Shown one piece after another: positions 17,076 to 24,805 of a DNA stretch of 32,500 bases. The position numbers were made by a program, and so were the translations under genes. The notes beneath the pieces were generated by a model, which made no database searches, had not been told where the DNA came from, and worked only from the letters and a program-made list of their open reading frames with translations. This DNA is from Prorocentrum cordatum. Taxonomy: Eukaryota > Sar > Dinophyceae > Prorocentrales > Prorocentraceae. Positions within the stretch are counted from its first letter, which is position 1. Each line of letters begins with the position of its first letter. Location: assembly GCA_963575745.1 (NCBI GenBank), contig CAUYUJ010021065.1, positions 60,001 through 92,500 on the forward strand, in the 5' to 3' direction.

Positions 17076-18533
17076 ATGCTCGCCCGTTCACAACAGCTTA
17101 GTAACGAAGAGTTTCCAGCCATCTTAGATGGATCTGGAGGTGGAGCAATCCACTCATATTACTCAGCGGCTTTTATTGACTTTCCTAAGCAGGGAATGGC
17201 ATATGAGGACTTTTTCCGTTGGAAAGATGACAATTACTTCTTGCCGCGCGGAGAGATATTCTGTCCGGGAATGCCGCCGAAGGGGCAACGCTTACGATCG
17301 GAGGACGAAGGCGTGCAAAATGATGAGCATATGCGCACGGCACTGAACGAGCTGCAAAAGGCAGCGCCGGCCAAGGCACCGAGCGGCTTATCCTTTTCGG
17401 TGAGTGGTTCGGCCTCGGGCGACATAGCCGTCTCGGTTCACGCCGCGCCACTGAGCGGCGCAGCCGCTTCCAGTGAAATCGCTGCGCCCGGCGGCTCAGC
17501 CGCCTCGGGCAGTGATTCCAGTATGCGGACGGCTCAGTCGCCCCGCAGTCCCCCTTTGGCGCCGCCTACGGGCTTCCAAGAAGCCCAAACGCCAGGTGAA
17601 GCAGCGGAGGAGCATCTTCGCAAGAAATGCCCCGTGGGAAGTTTAACCAAGCTCAGCGGCGGTCACAAGTTCCCACAGCGTCCGAAAGAAGGTAGCCCCG
17701 AGGAAAGGGAACTTGATTGGCCCTATAATTTACCATATCAGAAGATGAAGAAATTGCCTTACAAAAGTGCGACAGGGCCAGAGGTTGTTCACCATGATTT
17801 TTTCCAACCGTTCACGGTCAAGAGCGGCAACCTCCATCGGGGCATGATGCCTGGGAACGTTTACCCAGGCGAAGAAGGCCGTGCTGCGGAGTTTGCAAAA
17901 CGGAATTATCCGCCTCATAGCCCAGAGTTCAAGACGGTTCAGAGAACCGCGAAAGGAGAAGCGTGGTTGGCTTTTCAGTTGTTACAGAAGTCAACGAGAA
18001 CCCCATCTCTGGAACCAAATTATGTGATTCCAAACTGGGCACGTTTCTTCAGGATCAAAGCCGACCGGTCAAGAGCAGACCCAGCAGCCACTGTTGCTGA
18101 TCATCTGAATTGGGCCAAGTTGTCGGCGAGGATCCATGGAGCGGGCATCAGCCATTGTGTTGAACTCTTGTTGCCTTTCTTCGTGACAGACGAAATGCTT
18201 GCGGAGGTCCAAGACCCATCCACAGGCTGGTCTAAACAGTCCCATGGCACGTCTGTGACTGCCCTTCATGCAATATTGGAGGGCCACCAGTTGCTTCCAT
18301 CCGACCCCAAATACGGAGGTAGCATCAAAGCGCACAAGGTTGGGGTGTACTCCTTTCCATGTGTTGATAACCCTAAGACGCACACGACGTATTCCGTTGC
18401 AGAGGAGACTTTTGGAGACGGTATATGGATTATTGCGGAGATTGCTTTCTTCACGAAAGACCCAGCAGTCATCGAAGGAAAGGCCGCCACAATATGTGCG
18501 CGATCCAGTAGGAGACGTATTGCACGATATTAG
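17076..18533 (+). CDS. PARP-like ADP-ribosyltransferase-like domain with disordered N-terminal part
   Basis: 485 codons, uninterrupted. Residues about 1-80 have FPKQGMAYEDFFRWKDDNYF and a cysteine-containing FCPGMPPKG. Residues about 90-180 are Ala/Ser/Pro-rich with two hairpin-derived Gly-Ala-Ala/Gly-Ser-Ala units. Residues about 200-330 form an unknown domain. Residues about 385-470 read HGTSVTALHAILEGHQLLPS (His at 18243-18245), then VGVYSFP (Tyr at 18348-18350), a TTYS segment, and GDGIWIIAEIAFF with a Glu. His-Gly-Thr, then Gly-x-Tyr, then Tyr-Ser, then Glu in a strand is the layout of PARP/ART folds (H-Y-E). Enzyme activity is inference. The frame closes at TAG 18531-18533, and the domain continues in another frame. 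Confidence 0.55.
   Translation: MLARSQQLSNEEFPAILDGSGGGAIHSYYSAAFIDFPKQGMAYEDFFRWKDDNYFLPRGEIFCPGMPPKGQRLRSEDEGVQNDEHMRTALNELQKAAPAKAPSGLSFSVSGSASGDIAVSVHAAPLSGAAASSEIAAPGGSAASGSDSSMRTAQSPRSPPLAPPTGFQEAQTPGEAAEEHLRKKCPVGSLTKLSGGHKFPQRPKEGSPEERELDWPYNLPYQKMKKLPYKSATGPEVVHHDFFQPFTVKSGNLHRGMMPGNVYPGEEGRAAEFAKRNYPPHSPEFKTVQRTAKGEAWLAFQLLQKSTRTPSLEPNYVIPNWARFFRIKADRSRADPAATVADHLNWAKLSARIHGAGISHCVELLLPFFVTDEMLAEVQDPSTGWSKQSHGTSVTALHAILEGHQLLPSDPKYGGSIKAHKVGVYSFPCVDNPKTHTTYSVAEETFGDGIWIIAEIAFFTKDPAVIEGKAATICARSSRRRIARY
17449..17475. repeat. Triloop hairpin
   Basis: CACTG-AGCGGC-gca-GCCGCT-(TC)-CAGTG: 11 pairs and two extra 3' bases. Confidence 0.8.
17486..17510. repeat. Triloop hairpin
   Basis: GCCCG-GCGGC-tca-GCCGC-(CT)-CGGGC: 10 pairs and two extra 3' bases, only 10 bp after the previous hairpin. 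Confidence 0.8.
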
Positions 18534-18777
18534 ACTATACCATTGGACTCCCGCAGCGCTTCATGTTACGTCAGCTTATGTACACTTACAAAACGTTGCC
18601 AGACAGAACGGTTGGAATCTGGAGCAGGATTTCGAGGTCGAAAGGTACCGAGATAAGCATCGGACAAATGCCACGGACAAAGTCCGGGAGGCACAAAGAG
18701 AGCGGGTTCCAAATTTAGAACCGATTGACTGGCAGAAGGACAAAGAGTCCATATTTCAACAACGAAAACTTTCATGA
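18534..18777 (+). pseudogene. C-terminal continuation of the ART-like protein
   Basis: The reading moves one frame over between about 18480 and 18530 and continues YVRDPVGDVLHDIRLYHWTP, then SAYVHLQNVARQNGW, which is the kind of tail that follows the HGT...GVY domain in dinoflagellate proteins of this type. It ends at TGA 18775-18777 and overlaps the start of the next frame at 18725. The shift is most simply a one- or two-base indel. Confidence 0.45.
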
Positions 18778-19984
18778 TATCTGGCCTTGGCTCCAACAGA
18801 AGGGAGTCAGGCTAACCGAGATTCATCCATTGCACAAAGATGAGGCCTCGGAGGAATCCGTGAAGCTTGTTCAAAATGATAAAAAAGAAACAAAGAAATT
18901 GAAGACAACGGCGGAAGCAAAAGCAGAAGTGCCGGCGGCTCAGCCGCCCGGCATTCAATTTTCGGTTGAGGCCGAGAACTTCCCGACTTTAGGGCAGGCT
19001 GCATCCAGCGCTGAGAGAGCGTTCAAGCCTCCGCCCCCGCGGGCAGAGGCTCGGCCATCGAATCCTAAGGCCGACGCGCCTACGAAAATGCCGATGCCTC
19101 CTCCCCCTCCTCCAAAGGAGGGGTTGCCCACGGAAGTGCCGAGAGAGGAAGCCTCGAAGAAGGCTCCGCCGCCACTTTATGCAATGACACCGCCGCCGGC
19201 TACGAAGCCGAACGCCGCATCGCTTGAGGGCCTACCACAGGCGAAGCAGACGGTGCCTAAGAAGGCTCCGCCTCCGCCACAGTATAGTCCGGAAGCGTGT
19301 TCGATGAATCCCCCACCGGCAAAGGTGCCTCGCATTGATAGGGGAGACGAGAACCCGGCGGCATCTTCATTGACGCAGCCCCCGGCAAAGCCGGGAGGCA
19401 AGGGCGCGACTAGCGTCGCGTCTGAAGCCTGGAAACCGAGTCTTCGTGACCCCCCGCTTCTTCTGACTCAACTCGCCAGGCCAAATGTTGTTAATCCTCC
19501 CCCAGCGGATCCAAGTCGTCAGAAGGCAGAGCCACTGGCCAAGGCCGCGCCTGCATGGGTGAGAGACCATGGGGCCCCACAGCATGCCAAAGGCAGCGCT
19601 GCAGGGGACCAACCCGTTAAGGCGAAGAGCCCTGTTGAAGGTGCAAAGGCGGCCGAGGGAAAAGCGACGTCCGCCGAGGATGTGGCCCCTGCCCGACACG
19701 GAGGCGACGACGCATCAGGCATCCCTAAGGCAACCCCTCCGGCGCAGCCGGATGGGGGCGTTTCGTCTGAGGATTCGCCGATGCTAGTGGGATCTGATGA
19801 GATAACTACTATTCCCATGATCCTCAAAGAAGTCTCCAAGCTGCAGTTCTCGCGTCCGAGAGCACGCAAGGCATTGAGGAATGAGGGGTTTTTCTTTTGC
19901 AGGCGGCGTGATCTTAGAGCAACTTGGTCACAAGAACCGGACGATATTGAAGAACAGATACTAGAGGCTGCAGCTTATATATAA
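18725..19984 (+). CDS. Long proline/alanine/lysine-rich disordered region
   Basis: 419 codons. After a short ordered start (NFHDIWPWLQQKGVRLTEIH) it is disordered, with Pro runs (MPMPPPPPPKEGLP) and repeated Lys-Ala-Pro-Pro-Pro units. A short FPTLGQ-like motif near 18980 resembles linear motifs of RNA-related proteins, but that is weak. Hairpins at 18930-18953, 19378-19399 and 19734-19757 encode parts of it. The C-terminal end is ordered again (FSRPRARKALRNEGFFFC). It stops at TAA 19982-19984, and the same frame continues downstream, so the stop is internal. It probably tethers the ART-like and KptA-like parts. Confidence 0.5.
   Translation: MTGRRTKSPYFNNENFHDIWPWLQQKGVRLTEIHPLHKDEASEESVKLVQNDKKETKKLKTTAEAKAEVPAAQPPGIQFSVEAENFPTLGQAASSAERAFKPPPPRAEARPSNPKADAPTKMPMPPPPPPKEGLPTEVPREEASKKAPPPLYAMTPPPATKPNAASLEGLPQAKQTVPKKAPPPPQYSPEACSMNPPPAKVPRIDRGDENPAASSLTQPPAKPGGKGATSVASEAWKPSLRDPPLLLTQLARPNVVNPPPADPSRQKAEPLAKAAPAWVRDHGAPQHAKGSAAGDQPVKAKSPVEGAKAAEGKATSAEDVAPARHGGDDASGIPKATPPAQPDGGVSSEDSPMLVGSDEITTIPMILKEVSKLQFSRPRARKALRNEGFFFCRRRDLRATWSQEPDDIEEQILEAAAYI
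18930..18953. repeat. Triloop hairpin
   Basis: TGCCG-GCGGC-tca-GCCGC-(C)-CGGCA: 10 pairs and one extra 3' base. Confidence 0.8.
19378..19399. repeat. Triloop hairpin
   Basis: GCC-CCCGGC-aaa-GCCGGG-(A)-GGC: 9 pairs and one extra 3' base. Confidence 0.78.
19734..19757. repeat. Triloop hairpin
   Basis: CCCC-TCCGGC-gca-GCCGGA-(T)-GGGG: 10 pairs and one extra 3' base. Confidence 0.8.
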
Positions 19985-20449
19985 GCTGCGAAAAATGTTT
20001 ACATGAGGTTCAAAGTAAAGGACAGACATGACCCAGAAAACTATTCGAGCACATTGCTGAAATTCGCGGACGCTGTTGTTGAGTGGGTCCTCAGAGTGGA
20101 TCCGAATTTCGTCCGTACTCCTATGATACTTGAAAGGAGTGAGGGGTCTAAGCCTCATGCCGCAGGAGAATCCGTTGCAAGTGGAAGTAGACTTCCAACT
20201 CCTCCTGCACCTCCGCCCGGCTCAGCCGTGACAGAGAACCCCCCGCCCCCCCCGCCTGGCCCAGCCAGAGCGGAACAGGAGCAAAGGAATAATGGTAAAA
20301 TGATGGTAGACTCGGATGCTCATGCTGCGCGACCTGAGGCACCTCAAGAGCAGTTTTCCCCCGCGGCCGTGCCGCCGGAGGAAGAAACCGCACCCGCTGC
20401 CAAGGCGCCGGCGCCAGCAGCCGCCCCGAGCGGAAGTCAGGCAGCATAA
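19985..20449 (+). pseudogene. Continuation after an in-frame TAA, ending in a Pro/Ala linker
   Basis: The frame of the preceding segment stays open for 155 more codons. It starts NVYMRFKVKDRHDPENYSST and FADAVVEWVLRVDPNFVRTP, short ordered text, and then becomes Pro/Ala/Glu-rich (PTPPAPPPGSAVTENPPPPP) up to TAA 20447-20449. Two hairpins (around 20217-20229 and 20252-20273) lie in the linker. In the same frame, after that stop, 20450-20550 reads IPSAEQNLDAAGTPGSLEAG, so this stop too may be internal. Confidence 0.4.
20252..20273. repeat. Triloop hairpin
   Basis: CCGC-CTGGC-cca-GCCAG-(A)-GCGG: 9 pairs and one extra 3' base. Confidence 0.78.
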
Positions 20450-21506
20450 ATTCCCTCTGCAGAACAGAACTTGGATGCCGCAGGCACCCCGGGGTCCTTG
20501 GAAGCAGGCGCTGATCCTGCGGATGTTAAAGCTTTTTCCATGCGATGCGGATCCTGAGTTCGTATTTGCCATGGAAGAAGAGCATTGCCGTTCAGGCCCA
20601 GCATCTGAGAACTTCTTTCGCAGAGTGAGTCTGCCACCTGCTCCTGACAGAAGACAGCGTCAGCCCGCGCCTGTGTATCCCCAGGAAGGGGATCAGGAGG
20701 TTAATGTTGGGCATGCTGTCTCGTTTAGAGGCAGATTGCTCGATGTTTCAAATGAAGAACGCGGACAAATCATTCAGCGCACGCCTGCTGCAATGAGACG
20801 GAAAGTTCGCGAAGCCCACATGACTGGCCCCGTTCCGCCGCATATTGAAGCCATACGCAATCAGAGAGGTAATACCCTTAGGTATATTGCAGACTTTGCT
20901 GAAGACCCGTTCTTCGCGTTATCGGGCAACCTCCGCCAAGATGACGGCGCGCTCAACCAAGCAAACGAATTTCTTCGAGCCGAGTTTTACTCCGATGATG
21001 CCCCAGAAGGGTTTACTCCGAAGTCTTTCAGGTGCCTGAAACCGTTGGTAGTTGGGGTTGATGATCGCGATAATCCAGCTGCCTTAGGCAGTATGGAGTT
21101 TTGGAGACCCCAGAGCCGCCGAGTTGACAAGTTTGCTCAGCACATACGTAAGTGCGAGGCATCTCTCGCGAGGCATTGCTCGGACTATGCGAGATCATCG
21201 GGTGGCTGGGTCTATTTCGGAGATCTAGTATAGAAGATTGCCGAGGGCGGATTTACCTATCAGTCATATGCTCTCGCTGCACACGGCATAGCCGCGTTGC
21301 AGCCAGAAACAGTGGAAGTTTTGGGAGTAATCCCTACAGAAAGTGACAACATCAGTGGAACGAGTGTTTACGACATGTGGCAAAATTACAAGGCGTGCCC
21401 CTCGAAGGTAAAAGAGAGGAGTGCAGTTGCCATACCTGTTTTCTATTGCGTATGCCAGGGACATTCCACTTTTGTTGCTTCCATTGAAAGAACGTGCGTC
21501 CCATAT

Positions 21507-21528
21507 GACTCTGGCGAAGCCAGGAGTC
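21507..21528. repeat. Triloop hairpin
   Basis: GACT-CTGGC-gaa-GCCAG-(G)-AGTC: 9 pairs and one extra 3' base, inside the KptA-like region. Confidence 0.78.
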
Positions 21529-21681
21529 ACGGGTCCCTTCTCCATGTCACAGACATGCAGACGTTCCTAGAATATACGGATGGACGGGTACGCTTCCCGG
21601 AGGAAGATTCAGGGTTTTGCCTTGAAGCAGACTACGAGTTGCTAAGGCTGCTTCCGACCAAGAGGAGCCCAACAATGCCTG

Positions 21682-23529
21682 ATGCAACGCGTATCCCTCC
21701 GTGGCTCAGCCAGGCTCAGCCAGCGGAGGTATGGGGAGGCTCCCCCTCCAAGGCGTTTTGTGTCTATGGGCCATAACGCACAAGAAGGAGAGCCGCCAAC
21801 GGTTGGGACATGGCCCGCAGAGGACAACGTCCATCTATGGGATAAGCTCCCCAACCATAAAGATTCCTGGCCACTAATTCTTGTTTTCGCTGGCCGAGTA
21901 CTCACTCGCTTTTCGTGTAGAATTTGCCAGGACGGGACTCTCGTGTCTCGAGAGGTGCCGAGGTTCGCTGATATCGACAAGGCCGTTACCCGTGTTAGAG
22001 TTGGAAACTCAGCGGATTTCAGAACACAGCAGATGTTTTGGTCCGTGGTTTTCAACCACGAATGGGCCTCGTACGAAGTGACTTTCGACAACGAATCAGT
22101 GATCGCTTGGATTCACGCTGACGAGACGCTATCGTTGGTCCCAAATCACAGGCCCCAGTTGCCGCCCGAGGCGCAAGAACGTGTTCTGTCTGTCCCCTGG
22201 ACGGACGACGGTAGGTTTTTGCGCGGCCAATTTCACTGGATGCGCACGGGCTTCGGACACTGTCAATTTTGCAACTGTCGGATCAAATACAAACATAGAG
22301 TCACCCGCGACTATATGGCCCAGACGTGGAACAAACAGATCATTCCGACATCCCTTGCGGCAGACGGACTTGAATTACATGTGAACGACCCTGGTGATCT
22401 TCCCACTACGCGAGCTGAATGGATCGGTGCGCGTACGAGAAGACAAGAGCGAGCCTCTGCGATTGTGATAAGGAATATCAGCAGTAACCAACAGCAGGAG
22501 CGCAAGTGGGCAGATGGCGCATTCACGCGGATGGCTGCTGCTGGTCAGATCTTTGGGAATAGCCAGCCAGGCAACTTCCCTGCCTGGGTTCCAGAGAACG
22601 CCGCGGCTCAGCCGCCGGCGCGCCATGGCCCTTTCTTCCAGTATTTGGAGCCCTTGAAACGGAGGTTCATTAAATGGCTCGCATTCTTGGCTTCAAGAGC
22701 GAGGGCCCAAGTTCCTCCAATTCAGGTATGGTGGCCAATGCTTTGGAAGAAAGATATTGACCAGTATGCGCGCCCAATTTCTTGTCCAGCTCTGGCAGCC
22801 TTCGACTGGCCAGATCAGCGAGATGACCTCCATGAGCCGATGAACGGTTGGGAGAGATGGCAGCTCGCGATGGCCAGGCAAAACATCTTGGTCCCGACGC
22901 TTCAGACGATAGCCAATGCGGTAGCCATGGGAACGCCATGGATGCCCGTGCCGCAGGGCGATGCCGCAGACGCCGCAGGGCAAAGCCCTCGCGGACGTCT
23001 ACCGGTTGCCTGGGAAAACAGCCTGGAGGCGAGACCGAGTCGTGACTCTCGTTCTATCACTAAACGAACAAATCAGTGTCGCGACCATCGTCTCATAGCA
23101 CCGATGCTGCAACCTGCCTCCGGCGAAGCCGCGACGGCAGACGCAAACTTGCAGGTCGCACTTGACTTCGCAGCCCTCAGCGGGCCTAAGGCCACGCTGA
23201 TAACTGAAGGGGCGATCAACCTTGATCAGCCCAACGGATATTCATATAAACACTGCGAGGACAGGTCAATACATATATCCATACACGGGATTGAGGCTAG
23301 AGCGATAACGGCACACTATGTCATTGAATACACAAGTGTTCGCTCAAATACCAATGGCCCCAATAGATTGCGACTGTCAGGGGAAACAGAACACGAAGTC
23401 CCACCTATCGTAAGGAACATCGTTGAAGGGAACTGGACGGCCCCTGCACAACAAATACAACTTGGTCTTCGCATCATAAAAGTGGTCACTATCGTTCGCG
23501 AGATCATGTGCTCCTTTATTTCAGATTGA
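21682..23529 (+). CDS. Large unknown domain with a Cys/His cluster
   Basis: 615 codons open; the first 30 overlap the end of the previous frame and are probably not authentic. From about 21780: FAGRVLTRFSCRICQDGTLV, MFWSVVFNHEWASYEVTFDN, GQFHWMRTGFGHCQFCNC and RIKYKHRVTRDYMAQTW (a possible zinc site of Cys-x2-Cys-x-Cys-x5-His plus the earlier CRIC). The rest is Trp- and Pro-rich with MARQNILVPTLQTIANAVAM and SYKHCEDRSIHISIHGIEAR. Hairpins at 22599-22620 and 22973-22994 fall inside. No family recognised. TGA at 23527-23529 interrupts it, and the same frame continues. Confidence 0.5.
   Translation: MQRVSLRGSARLSQRRYGEAPPPRRFVSMGHNAQEGEPPTVGTWPAEDNVHLWDKLPNHKDSWPLILVFAGRVLTRFSCRICQDGTLVSREVPRFADIDKAVTRVRVGNSADFRTQQMFWSVVFNHEWASYEVTFDNESVIAWIHADETLSLVPNHRPQLPPEAQERVLSVPWTDDGRFLRGQFHWMRTGFGHCQFCNCRIKYKHRVTRDYMAQTWNKQIIPTSLAADGLELHVNDPGDLPTTRAEWIGARTRRQERASAIVIRNISSNQQQERKWADGAFTRMAAAGQIFGNSQPGNFPAWVPENAAAQPPARHGPFFQYLEPLKRRFIKWLAFLASRARAQVPPIQVWWPMLWKKDIDQYARPISCPALAAFDWPDQRDDLHEPMNGWERWQLAMARQNILVPTLQTIANAVAMGTPWMPVPQGDAADAAGQSPRGRLPVAWENSLEARPSRDSRSITKRTNQCRDHRLIAPMLQPASGEAATADANLQVALDFAALSGPKATLITEGAINLDQPNGYSYKHCEDRSIHISIHGIEARAITAHYVIEYTSVRSNTNGPNRLRLSGETEHEVPPIVRNIVEGNWTAPAQQIQLGLRIIKVVTIVREIMCSFISD
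21696..21729. repeat. Triloop hairpin with an internal 10-bp duplication
   Basis: CCTCCG-TGGC-tca-GCCA-...-CGGAGG. The 3' side contains GCTCAGCCAG twice in tandem (21704-21713, 21714-21723). Without one copy it has the standard design with a one-base G bulge. Confidence 0.7.
22599..22620. repeat. Triloop hairpin
   Basis: CGCC-GCGGC-tca-GCCGC-(C)-GGCG: 9 pairs and one extra 3' base. Confidence 0.78.
22973..22994. repeat. Triloop hairpin
   Basis: CCGC-AGGGC-aaa-GCCCT-(C)-GCGG: 9 pairs and one extra 3' base. Confidence 0.78.
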
Positions 23530-24522
23530 CATGTTGTCGATTACCCCGGGCGAACACTTCGTGCCGCGGGAGGGAGCACAGATGATGATCACTATATGCG
23601 ACGGAGGGACGCATATGCCTTTGACTGTTGCATCCGCGCTGCGGTTCAGACGGACGACCTCATAGAAGAGTGGGCCCGTAATTTAGGTAGACAGGTACGA
23701 ACCGACATTCGTCGCCAGGGCTCATTGTTACAGGGGGCCATTTATTGGCTTCAAAAAAGGTACATAGATACCAACACGGAGCTTCAAGATAAGGACGCAG
23801 GCCCGTTCCGTACTGCATGCGGTAAATTTGGCATTCCAGTAGCTACAGCTGCTAGGGATTTACTGAGGTTCATTCGCGATCGAGAGCAGAATGTTCCTGT
23901 GAGCGGACGTGCCAATAAGCCCCGCGACAGCCGAGCTGGTTCGGTGGGGCCGAGACGACCACAGGATGCGGCGAAAGCGAGACCGCAACCGCCACCTCCG
24001 CCGCGCAGACCCGACGTCTCAGACGCTCGGGCTGGCGACGAAGTTACCGAATCCCCATGCTCTGCCGCCGGCACCGCCGTGTCGGCGAGAGAAGGATACT
24101 CGTGGTACTCTGACACACGGGATTGGTCGAGGCCCCAGCGCGCGCGCGATGGAGCCATGGATGTTGGCCGCGGCGCTGCTGGCTACGACCCGCTCGTCTC
24201 CTACCCGCACTACACAAGCGATGTGCAGGTCGGATATTACGTCCATAGGGATCGGATCTGGTGGCTGTCCAACGATGTCTGATGGTCGCAGCTGTGGCAC
24301 GTCCTGTCTCTGGCTGAACATGAGCATCGCTTCCCGCCGAAGGGGAAGGCGACCAAGAACAAAGACAAGCACTACAGAACAGCGTACTGCGCTGGCCGTG
24401 GCAAAGGGAAGTCCCGTTCGCCTCGCGGCGGCGAGGGGCAGACAGGAGGCTCGGCGTCGTCGCGCCCGAGGCCTCCGACGTTACCGACGGGGGACTGCAA
24501 CCCGTTCGAGGACCTGGATTGA
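23530..24522 (+). pseudogene. C-terminal part of the accessory polyprotein
   Basis: The frame of the preceding segment continues for 331 codons with one TGA at 24280-24282. It has an alpha-helical segment (RRDAYAFDCCIRAAVQTDDL; RQGSLLQGAIYWLQKRYIDT; ATAARDLLRFIRDREQ), an Arg/Pro-rich disordered stretch (KARPQPPPPPRRPDVSDARA), a Tyr/Trp-rich piece (GYYVHRDRIWWL), and after the stop a basic tail with RGKGKSRSPRGG. It ends at TGA 24520-24522, about 280 bp before the 3' LTR, and is taken as the end of the polyprotein. The basic tail may bind nucleic acid. Confidence 0.5.
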
Positions 24523-24805
24523 GTCCGGCCCGCGTGATTTAGTCGCTGCAGGCGCATGCAAGAGAGTTCTCGCCGCGCGACGAAGTCGTGTCGGACGAGT
24601 AAAGCAGCTCTGCCGATCGGTGAAGCCGAATCGGCGGAGAGAATTTATTTATCTGATGGTGGGGGTCGTCGGGCCTCTTCGGCCCTTAGCCCCCTGGCGA
24701 CCACCGTTGAGCGGTAAAAGTTTTTGGGGTTCGCTCCTGTGGTTGTACATATATAGGCCGGGGGTGCTGTGGCCGGATGGGCTCTACGAGGCCCGCCGCG
24801 GGGGG
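24523..24805 (+). other. 3' untranslated region of the element with G-run before the LTR
   Basis: No reading frame continues here. It contains the hairpin at 24612-24635 and ends in six G at 24800-24805, directly abutting the LTR. This purine run is the candidate polypurine tract that would prime second-strand synthesis, although it is short. Confidence 0.55.
24612..24635. repeat. Triloop hairpin in the 3' untranslated region
   Basis: GCCGAT-CGGT-gaa-GCCG-(A)-ATCGGC with a T-G loop-closing pair. It shows that the family is not confined to coding sequence. Confidence 0.75.

Larger units (their letters stand above)
20450..21776 (+). pseudogene. KptA/Tpt1-like (RNA 2'-phosphotransferase-like) region, one in-frame TAG
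   Basis: The main frame is open from 20316 and convincing from about 20555 (DADPEFVFAMEEEHCRSGPA). It contains IQRTPAAMRRKVREAHMTGP and SSGGWVYFGDLV, meets TAG at 21231-21233, then continues in frame with KIAEGGFTYQSYALAAHGIA, IPVFYCVCQGHSTFVASIER (CQGHS at about 21453-21467) and SHGSLLHVTDMQTFLEYTDG. A Gly-Trp-Val segment, then an Arg/Cys-x-QGHS-like loop, then LxHxT followed by a helix is the order seen in KptA/Tpt1, members of the ART superfamily. The later H-H-V strands are not clear. The stretch ends at TAA 21774-21776, where the reading changes frame. Confidence 0.45.

Noticed and set aside
2361-24282. Reassigned stop codons
   Set aside because: All three stops occur in frame, frame changes are also common, and dinoflagellate nuclei use the standard code.
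12641-24522. Envelope gene making the element retrovirus-like
   Set aside because: No signal peptide, transmembrane segment or fusion-peptide-like stretch was seen in the accessory module.
6570-24522. Frame changes explained as introns
   Set aside because: The protein text on both sides of most changes is nearly contiguous, leaving no room for introns; small indels or sequence errors fit better.
4673-24635. CRISPR-like array for the recurring GGCTCAGCC words
   Set aside because: Spacing is irregular, from tens of bases to kilobases, and stems vary in sequence.
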